Assembly (NCBI GenBank): GCA_902806565.1
Contig: CADCXA010000009.1
Location: 558,001-622,000, forward strand
Length of the DNA: 64,000 nt
Reading direction: 5' to 3'
Source: Hypoxylon rubiginosum
Lineage: Eukaryota > Ascomycota > Sordariomycetes > Xylariales > Hypoxylaceae
The translations under genes were made by a program, and so were the position numbers. Shown in pieces: positions 59,819 through 64,000 of the stretch. Position 1 is the stretch's first letter, and each line of letters opens with the position of its first letter. Below the pieces are notes generated by a model that saw only the letters and a program-made list of their open reading frames with translations, was not told the origin of the DNA and searched no databases.

Positions 59819-61530
59819 TACCATTGATGGATAGATTGTTAAAATAAGCTAGAAAATTTGTTTAAAGGCACTACGTTCGACATATAGGGTATAGGATATA
59901 GAATATAGGATATATAGAAGTTGGCGGCAATCACAAAATCTCGGGGCGGGTTTCTTAAATCGGCTACTCACTGACAATAACCATCTATTCTCACATACGT
60001 AAGGTAGATAATAAGGTATCACCTAATGCTCGAATTATCTTACGTTATATTACCGGCCTTCTCAGACAATTGCCACTACTAAGATCGATCCGAGAAAGTT
60101 AACCGAAAATGGCGCTTGTGATGGGTGGGAGAGGTAAGCAAAGCGGCCTGTTTCACACCCTTAACTTTGGCCGAGTGAGACTGGCCTACCTGGGCTCCCG
60201 TCCCCTCCTTGCCTGATCTAGCGTACGTTGACATGTGTTTGGGGCGAATATGTATAACTCCTTTAAGACTTGCCCCCTTGGAACTAATTGGGTAGGCAGG
60301 GTAGGTAGGTATGTAGGGAAAGAAGAGGAATAGTCTTAACGACAGTCTCCGAGCTACCTACCTAAAATACTTGGAAAAGGGGGAGGGGAGTGCCATTTTT
60401 AAAAAAAAAATTTATACGAAAAATACCTCGAACTAGTCAAATATCAAGTTTCGATTATGACTCCTAAATGAGCGATTCTACGTCATTCACTAGGTACCTA
60501 GGTAGGTACCTTAGTTGGAAAGAGGCGGAAAAAATGGTAGGAGTTTCAGATTTCACTTCACCTAGCACGATGGTTCGATCACCTAGGTAGTTTTTATTAT
60601 AGGACTCGACACATTTATTGAAAGTCGTTGGATTTATGTTCATAAAAGAGAGATAGATGATACATTCAAATCTCGAAACCGAGAGAAAATTCCCATCGTT
60701 TCCGGGAAAAGGATGAAGAAGAAAAGACCACGCAAAAAAAAGGGGAGAGAGGCGGCCATCATCTTCTTGATCAGAACAATGGCATTTTTGTCAGGTTTAA
60801 AAGGCTACTGTGTGTCACATCATCTTCCCCCCCCTTTCTCCCAGAGCATCATTCCAATAATCGTCAATATTCATCAACATCGTTCCCCCTTTGCTTCGTG
60901 CCTCAATTCCCCTAGCCCCATCCTTGCCGATGTGCTCCCCTTAGACCTGATTTGCAGGCCGCACTCGCGAGTTGGGAAGTTCCCCTTTCCCCTTATTTTG
61001 CCTCTTTCCTTCCTTGCCTGGTTTGCCATGTAATCCTCCCATACCCGCAAGACGAGATACGGTCCAAGGAAAATTGAGAAGGAGAAGAAGATGATGAGAG
61101 AGTTAAAGAACCAAAGTTGAGAGAAGAAGAAAAGATAATAATTTTCCGCCTTTCTCAGGTCGCAAATGCAACTCCGTTTCCATGTGTGTGTTGTGTGATT
61201 CCGACGAACGTAGAAGAGAGATGGAAAAGATACGCAAAGTCAGGTATCCTTTTTCTCCTTTTCCAAATGATTGGACCTTTCGACTCCCCCTCGTTCCCCC
61301 TTTTCTCTCGTCTCGTCTGAAAATCAGCAAAGGTATTTGTTTATTTCCCCGCCTTCCCGGTGATTCCCCGCCGCCGGTTAACAAAATAACTCCTTCCGCC
61401 GTTAACCCAATGAATGGTTGGTTTGGTGGTGGCACAATAGCAAAAGATGGTAAGCTTCGATATGGGGGGTTTTTTATTTACTTTTCTTCTCGAGAGCTTC
61501 TTGCTATGATAAATGAACGTGGAAGAGAGT
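59819..61530. other. intergenic between convergent HET and YAP1-like genes
   Basis: No gene supported; A/T-rich with GGTAGG/CCTACC and CCTAGG motifs (60293-60320, 60489-60513, 60581-60590). One 106-codon frame at 60713 has no recognisable features and biased low-complexity ends. Confidence 0.5.
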
Positions 61531-63480
61531 TCAGCAGGTGGACGCAGACGACGTGCACTTCCCGCCCTCGGCGCCGAGGTACTTGGTCATGACCGCCTTG
61601 AAGTCCTGCTCGTCGACCACGGCGCCGGACCCGCCGCACTTGGCCTTCTTCTGCAGATCCGAGCAGAGGCCGTCGAGGTCGAGGTCGCCGGATTGCACTC
61701 TGGGGCAAGCTTGCAATTTTTCCCTATTGCTTTTGTTAGTCCCAATAATTATATCTAGTGTGCAAAGGAGATGAACATACCAAATATTGTTACACGTGAG
61801 TAGCTTTCCGTTCTGGGTTGTGATAATAGTGTCTTCCGATTCCTTACGAGCGTCGATCTCAGCAATCAGGTTCTTCTTGGGCGCGTTCGGGCTCGGCGCC
61901 ATGTTGTATGGCGTCGTGAAGTCCACGTCGAAGGCATCGTTGAAGAAGCTGTCGTCGAACGTGGTACTGGACAGGATGTTGTCCTGCGGCTCCCGATAGT
62001 CACCGAAGAGCTGCGGGTCGAATTGGGCGTTGTTCTGCTGCGACATCCAATCGATGCCGGAGAAGTCCATGGCACTTAGATTGCCGAAGTCTATCCATCT
62101 AGTTAGTTGGGTTCATCTTTGATCGAGTACAAATCGAGACTTACGAGACATGTTGTCGGCCGTCAATGCTGGCTGCTCTTCACCAATCGTGGTCAAGGTA
62201 TCTACGGGCTTAAAGCCTAGCGGCGACTGCGTCAATGGCTCGGGAGAAGTACCGCACGAGGAGCTGGGTCCCATGTTGGTATTGCCAGTGGACGAGCAAG
62301 GCGAACCCGTGTTTGTGCCACTCATGCTGTAATGAGTGGAATCCAAGCTGGTCCTCGAGATGCTGCCACCGAAAGCGCCGTCATAAGGAGACGTCGAAGA
62401 CTTGGTCGAAGCATCCTTCGACTGAGAGTCGGAATTGGCACGGCTCTTTGAGGAGGTGGTCGAGTTGGGGCTAGACTGGTCCTTGATCTTGTCTGAGGGG
62501 CTGGTAAGGCTATTGGGGCTGTTGCTAGAAGACGACGAGGAGTAAAACGGCGAGGATTTAATGCCATTCATGCTACCGCCCTGAGGTCCTGGGAGGACGC
62601 CAAACTTGGGGAATTCGAATTGAAAGTTGACGTCGTTGAGATTCTGTATAGCAGCACTGCCAAACGACTGATTTCGTCGGGCCGCGCCATCCGAGACTGA
62701 ACGAGGGGTGCTACCAGTGCCGATGAGCGTCAACTTCTTCTTATACTCGTTTAGCTCCATCGTCAATTTCTCAATCTGGTTACGCAGTTGACTGTTCTCG
62801 GAGGTCGTCACAGAGGAAGCTTTCTCAAGTTCCTCCACCTTCGTCTCGAGATCCTTTAAGTGCCTCTCCTTGCGTTCTCGGAACGCGCGCTGTGCCGCGC
62901 GATTTTGAGCCTTTCGTTTCTGAATCAACTGTTAGACACCATAGTCTCTTGAGCCGACGACCGAACAGTGACGACTTACCGAGCTAGGCTCATTTGTAAG
63001 TGGCTTGCGGCCAGGCTTCTTGGGAACTTTTCCTTCACCCTCTCGTCTCTTGCCTCCACCATCTTCCAAATCGTCTTCATCATCATCATCTGGATGACTT
63101 CTCTTATCAGGGCTGTCGTTGTCGGGAGAGCTAGCCTTTGAATCATCATCCTTTGAAGGCGAGCCACCGGGGAGGTCCCCAATCATCTTTGCCTGGCCAT
63201 CGTTGGTAAAGTCGAAGTCAAAGCCGCTATCGGGTCCCAAATCGTAGTCGTAATCTAGGTAGGGACTCTCTTGGAGGCCATTGGAGACACCATTTGTGCC
63301 ATTCTGGCTCTGTGCAGGAGACTTGGACAATGAATCAGGCGAGAGAGATAGCGAGCTAGTCGAATTGTTGTTATTGTTGCTGCTGCCCGTCTGGTTGGAG
63401 GTAAGGGCGCGGAAGAGCAGATTCTGCTGCTGAGGTGTGAGGATGAAATTGTGGAGTGCTTGGGAGTGAGCCGACGCCAT
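61531..63480 (-). CDS. ap1: YAP1/AP-1-like redox-sensing bZIP transcription factor
   Basis: Four exons (63480-62980, 62919-62145, 62090-61781, 61723-61531) give 592 aa, the usual size. The bZIP spans the first intron: KRKAQNRAAQRAFRERKERH, the basic region with the Yap-type Gln and Ala/Phe, then a long zipper. The n-CRD has two Cys in PCSSTG...SSSCGTSP. The c-CRD has CPRVQSG...LCSDLQKKAKCGG, with three Cys. In yeast Yap1, oxidation joins the two regions and hides the nuclear export signal in the c-CRD, keeping the factor nuclear to induce antioxidant genes. The third junction restores IWEKLQACPRVQ as expected. An extra Cys-containing tail (CTSSASTC) follows. Confidence 0.95.
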
Positions 63481-64000
63481 TGCGACTAGTTTCGGAGCGT
63501 TGAATCAAAGAGATATTTCACAATGAAGTAGATAGCGAGACGGAGAATACTAGGGCTTATGGACTGAATACGTTGGTGAACCCTCTTAATTGGGCGAGTA
63601 GATCAGAGATGCGAGACAATGCTTCCGTCGACGGTGACTTCGGAAGCTGGACAGAGTAGAGTATGGTTCCAAGGCACAGCAACTGCCGCGCTAGAGAGTT
63701 GACGTAGTCCTCGTGGGCCTCGTGGTCTAGATAAGACCTGGCTAGAATATTAGATAGATCTGGCAGTCGACGCTATCCACGATCGGGGCGGACACAATGT
63801 TGTCTTGGATATGGGTATGTGTATGGGTTAGGAAAGAAAAAGATAAAATTTCGCCTCAAGGGTCCTGAGGCTGAGATGGAGGATGGAAAAGGAATGGACA
63901 GTGGCCTCTTCGCTAGGATTCTCTTTCAGACAGAGGGAGTTGATGTAAGATGGTAAGAAACCACACTGCTAGCACCACCCCCTTTCTCCGTTGTCAGGAA
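63481..64000. promoter_or_regulatory. upstream region of the YAP1-like gene
   Basis: Lies 5' of the minus-strand bZIP gene; no coding feature seen up to the window edge. Probably leader plus promoter. Confidence 0.5.

Noticed and set aside
60713..61033. 106-codon frame between the HET and YAP1-like genes
   Set aside because: Low-complexity Lys/Arg start and hydrophobic pyrimidine-derived end; lies in the convergent intergenic region and lacks motifs.

Overview
The window is chromosomal DNA of a filamentous ascomycete (Pezizomycotina, most likely a Sordariomycete). Genes carry short introns with GTAAGT/GTATGT-type donors, CTAAC/CTRAC branch sites and YAG acceptors. Typical fungal genes are present (L-galactonate dehydratase, Whi2-like, Pex20-like, CPC1-type bZIP, niiA-type nitrite reductase, HET-domain and YAP1-type bZIP genes). 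They are separated by long gene-poor intergenic DNA rich in CCTAGG/GGTACC-type short motifs.

Left end (0.7-5.1 kb): the most interesting locus. A secreted, repeat-containing peptide precursor (minus strand) has six tandem core segments, four of them an identical YGIVVYSIG followed by a Lys-Arg kexin site. It is transcribed divergently from a UstYa/DUF3328-family gene with both HxxHC motifs. This is the minimal signature of a dikaritin-type (ustiloxin/phomopsin-like) fungal RiPP cluster. A small DUF1772-like membrane protein follows and may or may not belong to it.

5.8-17.6 kb: an L-galactonate dehydratase (pectin/D-galacturonate catabolism); an unusual three-part protein (HFCD/Hal3-like flavoprotein, F-box-like segment, GxxxVLxWW ankyrin-like repeats); a Whi2-like phosphatase activator; SEC13, whose start codon sits alone in its own exon; and a Pex20-like PTS2 co-receptor.

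22-29 kb: two parts of general amino-acid control lie convergently about 3 kb apart, a CPC1/GCN4-type bZIP activator (with a minimal upstream ORF) and a GCN20-type ABC-F protein. TGAGTCA sites lie between their 3' ends.

29-36 kb is essentially empty of recognisable genes. 36-50.5 kb carries a large disordered protein that may be a cytokinesis (Bfa1/Byr4-like) regulator, the beta-tubulin gene, a complete niiA-type nitrite reductase with GATA sites upstream, and a GFA-family zinc protein.

50.5-64 kb: a YANK/STK32-type AGC kinase, a HET-domain protein with WW-like segments at both ends, and a YAP1/AP-1-like redox-sensing bZIP factor. No convincing tRNA, rRNA, CRISPR or transposon was found. Exon boundaries were read by eye from frame continuity, splice consensus and family knowledge; they have not been tested against transcripts.
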